Of a stretch of DNA of 57,098 bases, positions 16,529-24,570 are shown one piece after another (the first letter of the stretch is position 1; each line of letters starts with the position of its first letter). Location: positions 1 to 57,098 of the forward strand of contig PKRC01000011.1 of assembly GCA_017577715.1 (NCBI GenBank), written 5' to 3'. Under the pieces are notes generated by a model. That model had not been told where the DNA came from. It saw nothing but the letters and a program-made list of their open reading frames with translations, and searched no databases. This stretch comes from Clostridia bacterium (lineage in GTDB: Bacteria > Bacillota > Clostridia > Caldicoprobacterales > Caldicoprobacteraceae). Both the position numbers and the translations under genes were made by a program.

Positions 16529-18769
16529 TCAACCCTTGTCAATCGAAAAATCGGATACCGCAAACAGCTTCCTGAAGTGATGCATAAGCCCGGAATACCG
16601 CTTTTCGACATAGTCATTCCTCACCATAGCCTCTATGGCCCGTTCCCGACCCACTATTACCACCATCTCACGAGCTCTGGTCACCGCCGTATAGAGCAAA
16701 TTACGGGTCATGAGCATGGGCGGCCCCCACGCCAGCGGGATAATGGCTACCGGAAATTCGCTGCCCTGGCTTTTGTGAATGGATATGGCATAGGCAAGCT
16801 CCAGCTCGTCAAGCTGCGAAAAATCGTATACCACTTCCTTATCGTCGTCGAATATGACGGTCATGCTCTGCTCCTCGTGGTCTATGGCTGCGATGTAGCC
16901 GATATCGCCGTTGAAGACCCCTTGCCCCTCCTCCACCACCATGCCGTGAACCTTCCTCTTCCAGGAAGTGCGGTAATTGTTCCTGATCTGCATTACTTTA
17001 TCGCCTTCCCTAAACAGGGTATTGCGGAACAGCTTCTCCTGTTTGTCTGGTGATGGGGGATTGAGCACCTTTTGCAATTCCACATTTAAATTGTTGACCC
17101 CTATATCGCCCTTGCGCATGGGTACCAGTACCTGTATGTCCTTAAGCGGATTGTAATACGCGAAAGCGGGAAGCCTCCGACATATGAGCTCAAGCACGGT
17201 ATTCAATATCTGCTGCGGGGTTTCACGCCTGACGAAGAAGAAATCGCTGCCTTTTACGTTGAGCTGAGGCATCAGGCCCTGGTTGATCCTATGAGCGTTG
17301 AGAACTATCATGCTCTCCTGAGCCTGCCTGAAAATCTCTGTTAAACGCACCACCTTTATAACCCCGCTTGCGATTATGTCCTTAAGCACGTTACCCGGCC
17401 CCACCGATGGCAGCTGATCAACGTCCCCCACCAATATCAACCGCGTGCCGGGCACTATGGCCTTTAAGAGATGGTTCATCAGCAGGATATCCACCATAGA
17501 TACTTCATCTATTATCACCGCGTCGGCCAGTATGGGATTGTCCTCATCCTTTTGAAAATAAGGCCCTTCCTTGCCATAGCTGTATTCCAGCAGCCTGTGT
17601 ATCGTTTTGGCTTCCCGGCCGGTGGCTTCGGTCATGCGCTTTGCCGCCCTGCCGGTGGGAGCCGCTAGCACCACCGTCATCCCCTGCTGCTCCATCAGCT
17701 TTATGATGCAGTTTATAATAGTGGTTTTACCGGTGCCGGGCCCACCCGTTATGACCGTCACACCGTTGGACAGAGCTTCCATAACGGCCTCACGCTGCTT
17801 GAGTGCGAGGAGCATGCCTTCCTCCTTTTGGAACCTCCTTAGCATGCCCTCTATGTCAAAGGCGGCCGGCCTTACATCTACCATGGACAGCTCGACAAGG
17901 CGCCTACACACCCCCACCTCAGCGTAATAAAAGGGAGCAAAATATACCGCCGTCTGACCCTCGATGTTCTCCACAAAGATGGACTGCTTAACGGCAAGGG
18001 CAGCCACCGCGTTTTCCACCAAGCCCTTGTCAACTCCCAGCAAAAGCGAGGCCTGCTCCACCACCACGTCCTTGGGCAGGTAGGTATGCCCATCGGCTGC
18101 TGCCTGGGAAAGCACATATTTTACCCCCGCTTCAATGCGATATGGCGAATCAAAGGCCACGCCCAAATTTTGTGCTATCTTGTCTGCCGTCTTAAAGCCT
18201 ATGCCCGCCACCTCATCTGCCAGGCGATAGGGATTTTCCCTTATGATGTCGATAGCATCATTGCCGTACATCTTGTATATCTTTATGGCATAGGCGGTGC
18301 TGATACCATGGGACTGAAGAAATATCATTACTTCCCTTATTTCCCGGTGTTCAGCATAGGAAGCGGCTATCATCTCGGCCTTGGCAGGGCCAATCCCCTC
18401 TACCTCCATGAGGCGCTCGGGATAAAACTCTATTACATCCAACACATCCATGCCAAAGCGTTCAACTAGCTTTCTGGCGGTGGTTGGCCCCACTCCTTTT
18501 ATGAGCCCCGATGCCAGATATTTTTCAAGGCCATCCAAAGTAGCGGGCGCCATGCTCTCCATGGTATACACCTTGAGCTGCTGGCCGTAATCGGGATGCA
18601 TAACCCACTCGCCCACGATGTGCACCTTTTCGCCCGCATTGGCATACGGCAGGCTGCCCACCGCAGTCACCACTGTCCTGCTCTCCTCATCCCGCACCTC
18701 TATGACGGTAAAGCCGTTGTCTTCGTTGCGAAACACCACTTCCTCTATGATGCCTGTAATTTCTACCAC
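16529..18769 (-). CDS. recD2: RecD2-type ATP-dependent DNA helicase
   Basis: A 746-residue superfamily 1B helicase. The N-terminal OB-like domain (residues 1-80) is followed by helix-hairpin-helix segments (ASGLIKGVGPTTARKLVERF and ERLMEVEGIGPAKAEMIAAS). The motor domain has Walker A GGPGTGKTTI near residue 342, Walker B VIIDEVSMVD, LILVGDVDQLPSVGPG, and C-terminal AYAISIHKSQGSEFP. RecD2 unwinds DNA 5'-3' outside RecBCD and helps recombination and mismatch repair. It starts with GTG and has a weak ribosome site. Placement beside comF is common in Clostridia. Confidence 0.95.
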   Translation of the reverse strand: MVEITGIIEEVVFRNEDNGFTVIEVRDEESRTVVTAVGSLPYANAGEKVHIVGEWVMHPDYGQQLKVYTMESMAPATLDGLEKYLASGLIKGVGPTTARKLVERFGMDVLDVIEFYPERLMEVEGIGPAKAEMIAASYAEHREIREVMIFLQSHGISTAYAIKIYKMYGNDAIDIIRENPYRLADEVAGIGFKTADKIAQNLGVAFDSPYRIEAGVKYVLSQAAADGHTYLPKDVVVEQASLLLGVDKGLVENAVAALAVKQSIFVENIEGQTAVYFAPFYYAEVGVCRRLVELSMVDVRPAAFDIEGMLRRFQKEEGMLLALKQREAVMEALSNGVTVITGGPGTGKTTIINCIIKLMEQQGMTVVLAAPTGRAAKRMTEATGREAKTIHRLLEYSYGKEGPYFQKDEDNPILADAVIIDEVSMVDILLMNHLLKAIVPGTRLILVGDVDQLPSVGPGNVLKDIIASGVIKVVRLTEIFRQAQESMIVLNAHRINQGLMPQLNVKGSDFFFVRRETPQQILNTVLELICRRLPAFAYYNPLKDIQVLVPMRKGDIGVNNLNVELQKVLNPPSPDKQEKLFRNTLFREGDKVMQIRNNYRTSWKRKVHGMVVEEGQGVFNGDIGYIAAIDHEEQSMTVIFDDDKEVVYDFSQLDELELAYAISIHKSQGSEFPVAIIPLAWGPPMLMTRNLLYTAVTRAREMVVIVGRERAIEAMVRNDYVEKRYSGLMHHFRKLFAVSDFSIDKG

Positions 18770-19006
18770 TTTTTAAGCCACCCGCTTCCTATACATAAAC
18801 CACAGCAATCCTTCTAGCTTTCAAAGATATTTTACCATATCCTTTCAGCCAATTCACCCCTTTTATTGCCTGCATACCATATTTTCGGCATATCAAATAT
18901 ACACCGGTTGAGACCTCATAAAAAATACACGCTTGCCTGTCATTTTAAACGCAAATCATAGTCCACCCATATGGCAGGGCAAAGCTATTATTCAGTCATA
19001 CAGCTT

Positions 19007-20020
19007 TTACAGCTCGCGTCCCACCGCCTGCGCTACGGGCTTTAACTCCTCCATCAAACGGGCGAACCTCTCAGGCTGCAAGGACTGCGCTCCGTCGCTT
19101 GCTGCGTTCTGGGGATCCGGGTGCACCTCTATCATAAGCCCGTCTGCTCCTGCCGCCACAAATGCCTTGGCCACCGCATCCACCCATCTCCAGTTGCCGG
19201 TACCGTGGCTGGGATCGGCTATGATCGGGAGGTGGGAAAGCTCCTTTACCACAGGCACGGCGTTTATATCCATGGTGTTGCGTGTGGCCGTCTCAAAGGT
19301 GCGGATGCCCCTTTCACACAGGATGATGTTCTGATTGCCGGCATCGGCGATATACTCGGCAGCCATGAGCCATTCTTCGATGGTGGCCGACAGGCCGCGT
19401 TTTAAAAGCACCGGCTTACCAGAAAGACCGCACTCCTTAAGCAGGCGAAAGTTCTGCATGTTGCGCGCTCCCACCTGCAGTATATCAGCATAACGGCTGA
19501 CCAGCTCCACATCCCTGGTGTCCATAACCTCGGTGACAACCTTAAGGCCGGTCATCTTTGCAGCCTGATGTAGCAGCTTAAGGCCCTCCTCCTCCATCCC
19601 CTGGAAGGAATAAGGTGAGGTTCTGGGCTTGTAGGCTCCACCCCTTAGCACGGTGGCCCCCGCTTCCTTCACCTTACGGGCCACCTCATATATCTGCTCC
19701 TCGCTTTCAACGGCGCAGGGTCCGGCCATGACCACCAGCTTTTTGCCGCCGATCTTCACATCCCCTATTTCCACCACCGTATCCTGCTTTTTAAGTTCCC
19801 GCCCCACCAGCTTATACGGCTTCATTATGGGAACTATGGCTTCTACCCCCGGCAGATGCGAAAGGTTATGCTCCTTTACCAGCTTTTTATCGCCTATAGC
19901 TCCAATGACCGTCTTTACTTCGCCATAGATGGGATGGGTTTTAAATCCCAGCTCTCTCAACCTCTTTTCGACGTTTTCTATCTCTTGCTGGGTAGCTCCG
20001 GGTTTCATTACAACGATCAC
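19007..20020 (-). CDS. aroF: 3-deoxy-7-phosphoheptulonate (DAHP) synthase, class I-beta
   Basis: A 337-residue enzyme. Residues 1-70 form the small regulatory ferredoxin-like domain, and the barrel contains KLVVMAGPCAVESEEQ, LRGGAYKPRTSPYSFQGMEE, VGARNMQNFRLLKE and PIIADPSHGTGNW. It condenses phosphoenolpyruvate and erythrose-4-phosphate in the first step of the shikimate pathway. It starts at GTG 20020 behind AAAGGGGTG. Expression is controlled by the T-box leader immediately upstream, tying it to charging of an aromatic-acid tRNA. It appears as a single gene here, not followed by the rest of the pathway. Confidence 0.96.
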   Translation of the reverse strand: MIVVMKPGATQQEIENVEKRLRELGFKTHPIYGEVKTVIGAIGDKKLVKEHNLSHLPGVEAIVPIMKPYKLVGRELKKQDTVVEIGDVKIGGKKLVVMAGPCAVESEEQIYEVARKVKEAGATVLRGGAYKPRTSPYSFQGMEEEGLKLLHQAAKMTGLKVVTEVMDTRDVELVSRYADILQVGARNMQNFRLLKECGLSGKPVLLKRGLSATIEEWLMAAEYIADAGNQNIILCERGIRTFETATRNTMDINAVPVVKELSHLPIIADPSHGTGNWRWVDAVAKAFVAAGADGLMIEVHPDPQNAASDGAQSLQPERFARLMEELKPVAQAVGREL

Positions 20021-20062
20021 TTCAAAACACCCCTTTCACAATTTTGTGAAGATCTCGTCGTA

Positions 20063-20645
20063 CGGCTATAAAAAAACCCCGTCCTGTTTAGGACGGGGTG
20101 TGCTTCCCGCGGTACCACCTAAATTGGCTATCATCTGCGATAGCCCTCTCGTTTAAGGATACTTGCCCTTGCCATCTACAAGCCCGTCAAGCAAACTTCA
20201 ACTCAACCTTTACTCGTGCACATACAGCCCAACTGCAGCTATCAATGGCTTCAGGCTTAAACCGCATGCCGCATCCAACGCCGTCGGCCGGCAAATACCC
20301 TTCTTATGGAAACGCGCAACCGGGCTTTAAAAAGCAAAGGCGCCATATCCCCCTTCCTGGATAACGGCGAAGGCCACCGTCTCAGCCTACGCAGGGAATG
20401 CCCACCCTTTAACTCCCATTACACCCATACATATTTGCCATTCCAGCCCTTGCATGATGGCCAGAGATCCTGCGGGCACAGCTCGCTTTAAAATAACAGG
20501 CATTCCCCTTCAGCCTGCGGCTCCCGGGAGAACTTCCATACACCGCTTACCACCGGGCTCTCACCTTATCCCGGCTCTCTGTAGGCTCACAGTGAATGTA
20601 CTTTTCCCGTTCACAGCCTTTTGCTCAATATCCCATTTTTATTTT
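20063..20645 (-). promoter_or_regulatory. T-box leader of aroF (unusually long)
   Basis: The minus-strand transcript has stem I features: an AGTA loop (about 20603), AGAGAG (20580-20575) and GGTGAGAGCCCGG. The T-box sequence AGGTGGTACCGCGG follows (20120-20107), then a terminator. Pairing CGGGA with TCCCG and CATTCACTG with CGGTGTATG leaves a specifier loop whose 3' side is GAAGTTC, so the specifier may be TTC (Phe, 20532-20530). That reading is tentative. Stem I and antiterminator are separated by about 370 bases, far more than usual, leaving a leader of about 580 bases. Confidence 0.9.
20070..20098 (-). terminator. T-box-controlled terminator before aroF
   Basis: CCCCGTCCTGTTTAGGACGGGG-type hairpin (9-bp GC-rich stem) followed on the minus strand by seven T residues. 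It overlaps the region that the T-box antiterminator would disrupt when uncharged tRNA is bound. Confidence 0.92.
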
Positions 20646-20650
20646 TAGGA

Positions 20651-20680
20651 ATTATATAACATGACCTTCCTTAAAGTCAA
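20651..20680 (-). promoter_or_regulatory. sigma-A promoter of aroF
   Basis: TTGACT (20680-20675), 18-base spacer, TATAAT (20656-20651), with transcription expected near 20644, just before the T-box stem I. Both hexamers are close to consensus. Confidence 0.82.
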
Positions 20681-20759
20681 TATCCAAACATAAAGCCGGC
20701 AAGGAAACCAACGTTTAACATGGCAAACAAAGCGGCTACAGCAAAAATGCGGCTCTCAT

Positions 20760-20906
20760 TCAACGATCCATTGCAGCTATGGCCCGTGCCAGCTCCTGAA
20801 TTGACTGAGTCAAACCCTCCAGCTTTCCCTCGATGCGGACCAGCAGATATACCGACAGCACGATGGGAAAGCCTACATTGCCCACGAGGCTAAGTAGCTG
20901 TTCCAT
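20760..20906 (-). CDS. yvrJ: YvrJ family small protein
   Basis: A 48-residue protein (MEQLLSLVGNVGFPIVLSVY, then LLVRIEGKLEGLTQSIQELA). It has one hydrophobic helix followed by an amphipathic helix, the YvrJ family pattern. The ATG at 20906 is chosen because AAGGAGG ends 7 bases upstream; an ATG two codons earlier lies too close. It is probably a membrane-attached peptide of unknown role. It follows DUF2922 and DUF1659 genes and a sigma factor gene, a grouping seen in many Firmicutes. A perfect hairpin separates it from DUF2922. Confidence 0.85.
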   Translation of the reverse strand: MEQLLSLVGNVGFPIVLSVYLLVRIEGKLEGLTQSIQELARAIAAMDR

Positions 20907-21031
20907 GCCCATTCCTCCTTACCATATTTTATGAACAGCTCAGCATAACAGTGTAAAAAATACTTAATAAATCCATAAAATCTATACAAGCTATGCGGCA
21001 GCATGAAAAAGATAACTATAAACCTTGTAAT

Positions 21032-21064
21032 AAGATAGAGGAGTGGCATCCACTCCTCTATCTT
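21032..21064 (-). terminator. perfect hairpin after the DUF2922 gene
   Basis: AAGATAGAGGAGTGG and its inverse copy form a stem of about 15 bp with a 2-3 base loop, starting 3 bases after the DUF2922 stop codon. The following T run is weak. It likely acts as terminator or mRNA end-stabiliser between DUF2922 and yvrJ. Confidence 0.7.
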
Positions 21065-21067
21065 GTA

Positions 21068-21283
21068 TCAAACCAACTGCAGTGGCTGAACCTCGGTATC
21101 GATGATGTTGGCTCCGACGATCTCGACCAGCCCACCCTCTATGTCAAAAGGATTTACGCTGATTACCAGGTCCATGAAAGCTTTAACTTCGGAAGGCTGA
21201 AGGTCAAAACGCGGGTCATCCAGCGTAATTCGGAAGTTCCTACCCTGCCCCGTCTTAAAAATCATTTCCAGCGTCTGCGCCAC
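21068..21283 (-). CDS. DUF2922 family small protein
   Basis: A 71-residue protein starting with GTG behind AGGAGGTGAGG. It contains LEMIFKTGQGRNFRITLDDP, then a helix with PSEVKAFMDLVISVNPFD, matching the DUF2922 family of short beta-alpha proteins. No signal or membrane segment. Its function is unknown. It is 36 bp downstream of the DUF1659 gene, with which it is nearly always paired. Confidence 0.85.
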   Translation of the reverse strand: MAQTLEMIFKTGQGRNFRITLDDPRFDLQPSEVKAFMDLVISVNPFDIEGGLVEIVGANIIDTEVQPLQLV

Positions 21284-21319
21284 CTACCTCACCTCCTATA
21301 CCGCAATTTTTCAGTTTAC

Positions 21320-21544
21320 TTAAACATTGACATAATCGAACTGCGCCGTCTTGCGGATAGCTATTACAGGATGGGACTGCAGCGATGCCAGGGCATAAGC
21401 TATGCTGTAGAGGTCTTCATCGGATACATCGGCTTTTATTCTGCTCAAGGTACGAGTCCTAGTAACCCTCCTGCCATCCTGATCCTGCCCCATATCCAGC
21501 TGAATCTGTACCCGCACGGCCATAGGCCTTACCTCCAAGGCCAT
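21320..21544 (-). CDS. DUF1659 family small protein
   Basis: About 74 residues (MALEVRPMAVRVQIQLDMGQ ... LSRIKADVSDEDLYSIAYAL ... VIAIRKTAQFDYVN), the DUF1659 pattern. The ATG at 21544 is preferred because AAAGGAGG lies 8 bases upstream; the frame is open three codons further to a GTG that overlaps that site. It lies 38 bp downstream of the sigma factor gene. Function unknown. Confidence 0.85.
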   Translation of the reverse strand: MALEVRPMAVRVQIQLDMGQDQDGRRVTRTRTLSRIKADVSDEDLYSIAYALASLQSHPVIAIRKTAQFDYVNV

Positions 21545-21582
21545 AACCCACACCTCCTTTTCCTTTATCTACTTTCTAGAAT

Positions 21583-22185
21583 TCAAAACCGGCTTTTGAG
21601 AGACACATCGCATCCCATTTTCTTTAGATGCTCTTTTAAGGATTTTAAGGCCCTATCCTTCAACCTGAGCACCGATTTATAGTGGCTATTCCTTGCCCGA
21701 GCAATATCCTTGTATCTCAGCCCATGGAAGAAGTGCAGGAGTATAACCTGCCTCTGTTTGGGGGAAAGCTTGCGTATGGCTCGATACAGCCGCCTGACTT
21801 CATCGTCCTGCACTACCTTCTCCTCCACACCGGGCTGAGGGCTCATCAACAGGTCGGCCAGGGTACAGATATCGCCGTCATGCCCTTCAAATTCCTTATC
21901 CAGCGAAACGGTTTGAATACCTTGCCTTGCGATATTCGTCAGGCCAAAATACACCCTCTTTTTAACATACACCAGAAACGGCACACCTTTAGAAGGAACG
22001 AAGTCTTTAATGCACTGAAGGATTATAAGGCAGGCTTCCTGATAAAGGTCCTCCCTGTCAAGCCACGTCCCACACCGACGCATGGCACAATGGATAAGGG
22101 GATATAGCTTGTCAATGAGTTGCTGGGCAGCAGTAGCCTCGCCTTCTTTTGCCCTCTCTACCAGCTCTTTAAATAGGTATTCCAA
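21583..22185 (-). CDS. sigma-70 family RNA polymerase sigma factor (small, clustered with DUF1659/DUF2922)
   Basis: About 200 residues with region 2 (LYPLIHCAMRRCGTWLDRED and LYQEACLIILQCIKDFVPSK) and region 4 (LYRAIRKLSPKQRQVILLHF then a helix-turn-helix with YKDIARARNSHYKSVLRLKD). Region 1 and most of region 3 are missing, so it resembles ECF-like or YvrI-like alternative sigma factors. I chose TTG 22185 behind GGGAGGG. The open frame upstream to 22350 crosses a terminator and is unlikely to be translated. It heads the DUF1659-DUF2922-(yvrJ) group and may control it. No anti-sigma gene is evident. Confidence 0.85.
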   Translation of the reverse strand: MEYLFKELVERAKEGEATAAQQLIDKLYPLIHCAMRRCGTWLDREDLYQEACLIILQCIKDFVPSKGVPFLVYVKKRVYFGLTNIARQGIQTVSLDKEFEGHDGDICTLADLLMSPQPGVEEKVVQDDEVRRLYRAIRKLSPKQRQVILLHFFHGLRYKDIARARNSHYKSVLRLKDRALKSLKEHLKKMGCDVSLKSRF

Positions 22186-22280
22186 GGCGATACGCCCTCC
22201 CATCCATCGAGGGCCGGCCCTGCACCATTTTTTAAGCTGCACAGCTCGTATTACATGATAGCCTGGATTGGGAGGGCATG

Positions 22281-22310
22281 AAAAAAGCCGGGAAATGATT
22301 TCCCCGGCTT
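22281..22310 (-). terminator. rho-independent terminator
   Basis: AAGCCGGGGAAAT / ATTTCCCGGCTT hairpin on the minus strand followed by a T6 tract, between the 122-residue membrane protein gene and the sigma factor gene. Confidence 0.85.
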
Positions 22311-22372
22311 GATGGCAGCCTGCCCCTTTACCCGCTATATTAAAATGCAACCCTATATTTTGGAGTCATGCA

Positions 22373-22741
22373 TCATTTAAAATCCTGCATCAATTTGGTC
22401 AAATAACCGCACAGTTCCCCCGGCTTTAGAAATCTTATGGAAGGATACTGCCAGGCAAGGCGTTCCATTATCCTAGGCGTATCGTCCCATGAGTCCACAT
22501 CCACCAGCACGATGTTGACCAACGAATCCTCATTTCCATCCACCGCCGTTTTAAGAATAAATCCCCTTACAATGCCCTCTATGACATCCTCCTGATTGCG
22601 CGCCGTTATGATCACATTAAAAACCCCTTTCTTATTGCCCAAAGCCGATGATATATCCCGGAGCACCAGCGCTACAAAGCATATAAACCCAAATATGGCA
22701 AATACCCACAGTACGATGGCAAGATATGTATCTATATACAT
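22373..22741 (-). CDS. small membrane-anchored protein with glycosyltransferase-2-like fragment
   Basis: A 122-residue protein starting at ATG 22741 (GGGGGAG ribosome site). Residues about 7-32 are a single membrane helix (LAIVLWVFAIFGFICFVALV). The rest (GVFNVIITARNQEDVIEGIV ... IVLVDVDSWDDTPRIMERLA) resembles the first half of a family 2 glycosyltransferase fold, with strand-helix-strand and an acidic DVDSWD turn, but no catalytic second half. It could be a stand-alone signalling or scaffolding domain. I do not recognise a named family. It stands alone between the metK terminator and another terminator. Confidence 0.7.
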   Translation of the reverse strand: MYIDTYLAIVLWVFAIFGFICFVALVLRDISSALGNKKGVFNVIITARNQEDVIEGIVRGFILKTAVDGNEDSLVNIVLVDVDSWDDTPRIMERLAWQYPSIRFLKPGELCGYLTKLMQDFK

Positions 22742-22835
22742 GAATACTCCCCCTCTGCAGCGCAGAATTAATCCATCTACACCATTCCATACTATGCCGC
22801 TGCGCCTCAAGAGGTGAGACATATGCCTTATAAAT

Positions 22836-22865
22836 AAAAAACCCCAGTCCTTTTTGGGACTGGGG
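22836..22865 (-). terminator. metK terminator
   Basis: CCCCAGTCC / GGACTGGGG hairpin with an AAAAA loop followed on the minus strand by T6; about 70 bp after the metK stop. Confidence 0.9.
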
Positions 22866-22936
22866 CATGTGTACTCGCTTACATATACGTTCCAGATTAC
22901 TTACGCTTAATATTCTATATAAACGGGGCGGCTCAA

Positions 22937-24127
22937 TTACTTACCGAAGGCCTGCTCCCTCAACGTCTGAGCCTTATCGGTTTTCTCCCACGGCAGGTCC
23001 ACATCGGTGCGCCCGAAATGCCCATAAGCCGCCGTCTGTTTATATATGGGCCTCCTCAAGTCGAGGTCCCTTATGATGGCACCGGGCCTTAGGTCAAAAT
23101 TCTTGTGAATGAGCTCCAGGATAAGCTCCTCCGGTACCTTTGCCGTACCAAAGGTATCGACGCTTACGGATACCGGCCTGGCCACGCCTATGGCATAGGC
23201 TACTGCCACCTCGCACTTATCAGCCAACCCTGCTGCAACAATGTTTTTGGCTACATACCGGGCCGCGTAGCTGGCCGAGCGATCCACTTTAGTGGGGTCC
23301 TTGCCCGAAAAGGCACCGCCGCCGTGGCGTGCGTATCCACCATAGGTGTCCACTATGATCTTTCGGCCGGTAAGCCCCGAATCACCCTGAGGTCCACCTA
23401 CCACGAAGCGGCCGGTTGGGTTGATCAGATAACGGGTTTTGTCATCCAGAAACTCGGGAGGGATAACGGCCTTTATGACCTTTTCGATCACGTCCCTTTC
23501 GATGGTAGAATGGTCAACATCCGGGCTGTGCTGGGCTGAAACGACGACGGTATGTACGCGCACCGGCTTGTCTCCCTCATATTCAACAGTAACCTGGGAT
23601 TTCCCATCAGGCCTTAAGTATTCCAGCGTGCCATTCTTGCGCACCTCGGCCAATCTCCTGGTGATCTTATGGGCCAGCGAAATGGGCAATGGCATGAGCT
23701 CGGGGGTCTCGTTGCAGGCAAAGCCAAACATCATCCCTTGATCGCCCGCCCCGATGGCCTCTATGTCGTCCTCCATCTCGTGCATTCTTGCCTCAAGGGC
23801 TCTGTTCACCCCAATTGCGATATCAGGAGACTGCTCATCTATGGAGGTTATGACAGCGCAGGTATCAGCATCAAAGCCGTATTTCGCCCTTGTATATCCT
23901 ATCTCGCGAACCGTCTCGCGTACAATGCTTGGTATGTCCACATAACACTCAGTGGTAATCTCTCCCATGACCAATACCAGGCCAGTGGTCACAGCGGTCT
24001 CACAGGCCACCCTGGCATAGGGGTCCTTGGCCAAAATAGCATCCAGCACAGCATCAGAAATCATGTCGCATATCTTATCGGGATGCCCCTCAGTGACAGA
24101 TTCCGATGTAAACAGCCTCCTTTTCAT
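22937..24127 (-). CDS. metK: S-adenosylmethionine synthetase
   Basis: A 396-residue enzyme of normal length. It has the ATP-binding start TSESVTEGHPDKICDMISDA, the loop GAGDQGMMFGFACNETPELM, the P-loop-like GGGAFSGKDPTKVDRSASYA, and a C-terminal DLDLRRPIYKQTAAYGHFGR. It makes SAM from methionine and ATP; this supplies the SAH later handled by the deaminase/hydrolase pair near 32-34 kb. The start at 24127 has GGAGGAG upstream. I see no SAM riboswitch in the 200 bp before it. Confidence 0.98.
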   Translation of the reverse strand: MKRRLFTSESVTEGHPDKICDMISDAVLDAILAKDPYARVACETAVTTGLVLVMGEITTECYVDIPSIVRETVREIGYTRAKYGFDADTCAVITSIDEQSPDIAIGVNRALEARMHEMEDDIEAIGAGDQGMMFGFACNETPELMPLPISLAHKITRRLAEVRKNGTLEYLRPDGKSQVTVEYEGDKPVRVHTVVVSAQHSPDVDHSTIERDVIEKVIKAVIPPEFLDDKTRYLINPTGRFVVGGPQGDSGLTGRKIIVDTYGGYARHGGGAFSGKDPTKVDRSASYAARYVAKNIVAAGLADKCEVAVAYAIGVARPVSVSVDTFGTAKVPEELILELIHKNFDLRPGAIIRDLDLRRPIYKQTAAYGHFGRTDVDLPWEKTDKAQTLREQAFGK

Positions 24128-24286
24128 TTGTTCTCCTCCTTAAGCGAAAGATACTGGTTAAACCGATTTTCTTTTTTTGCAATAAATCTAAGTATAGCAT
24201 ACCCCTGTTAAAAAATCAACATGAGCGCAGGGCCACAACTAAGGCCACAAGGTAAAAAATTGAAATCCTTTGAATACCGAAAAATA

Positions 24287-24327
24287 TTAAAAAGGGTGGT
24301 TCACGCATTCACATCAACCACCCTTTT
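24287..24327 (-). terminator. terminator after tRNA-Tyr
   Basis: AAAAGGGTGGTT / AACCACCCTTTTT arms on the minus strand with a 14-base loop, starting 3 bases after the encoded CCA of the tRNA and followed by T-rich sequence. Confidence 0.85.
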
Positions 24328-24329
24328 CC

Positions 24330-24414
24330 TGGTGGAGGGGGATGGATTCGAACCACCGAAGGCTGCGCCAACAGATTTACAGTCTGCCCCCTTTGACCAC
24401 TCGGGCACCCCTCC
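24330..24414 (-). tRNA. tRNA-Tyr (anticodon GTA)
   Basis: An 85-base class II tRNA with encoded 3' CCA. The acceptor stem pairs GGAGGGG with CCCCTCC. The anticodon loop reads ACTGTAAATC with GTA in the centre, there is a long variable arm, and the T loop is GGTTCGAATCC. It stands alone, with its own terminator, between murC (opposite strand) and metK. Confidence 0.96.
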
Positions 24415-24570
24415 ATGCTGAGAATTATCAATCATACATTCCTGTTTCGGTATATAATTATATGATAAGAACTCTATAAAGTCAATGTCTATTTTTATAT
24501 CGCCCATTGATTAACTGTAATGCCAGCGGATATAATAGGAAATAGCTTTTATATCGAGGAGTGTGTAACG

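Noticed and set aside
22204..22350. N-terminal extension of the sigma factor gene to 22350
   Set aside because: The extension would cross a strong rho-independent terminator and has no ribosome site; the region-2 homology starts after 22185.
24128..24290. Possible SAM riboswitch upstream of metK
   Set aside because: None of the conserved S-box or SAM-II/III elements could be found in the short leader.
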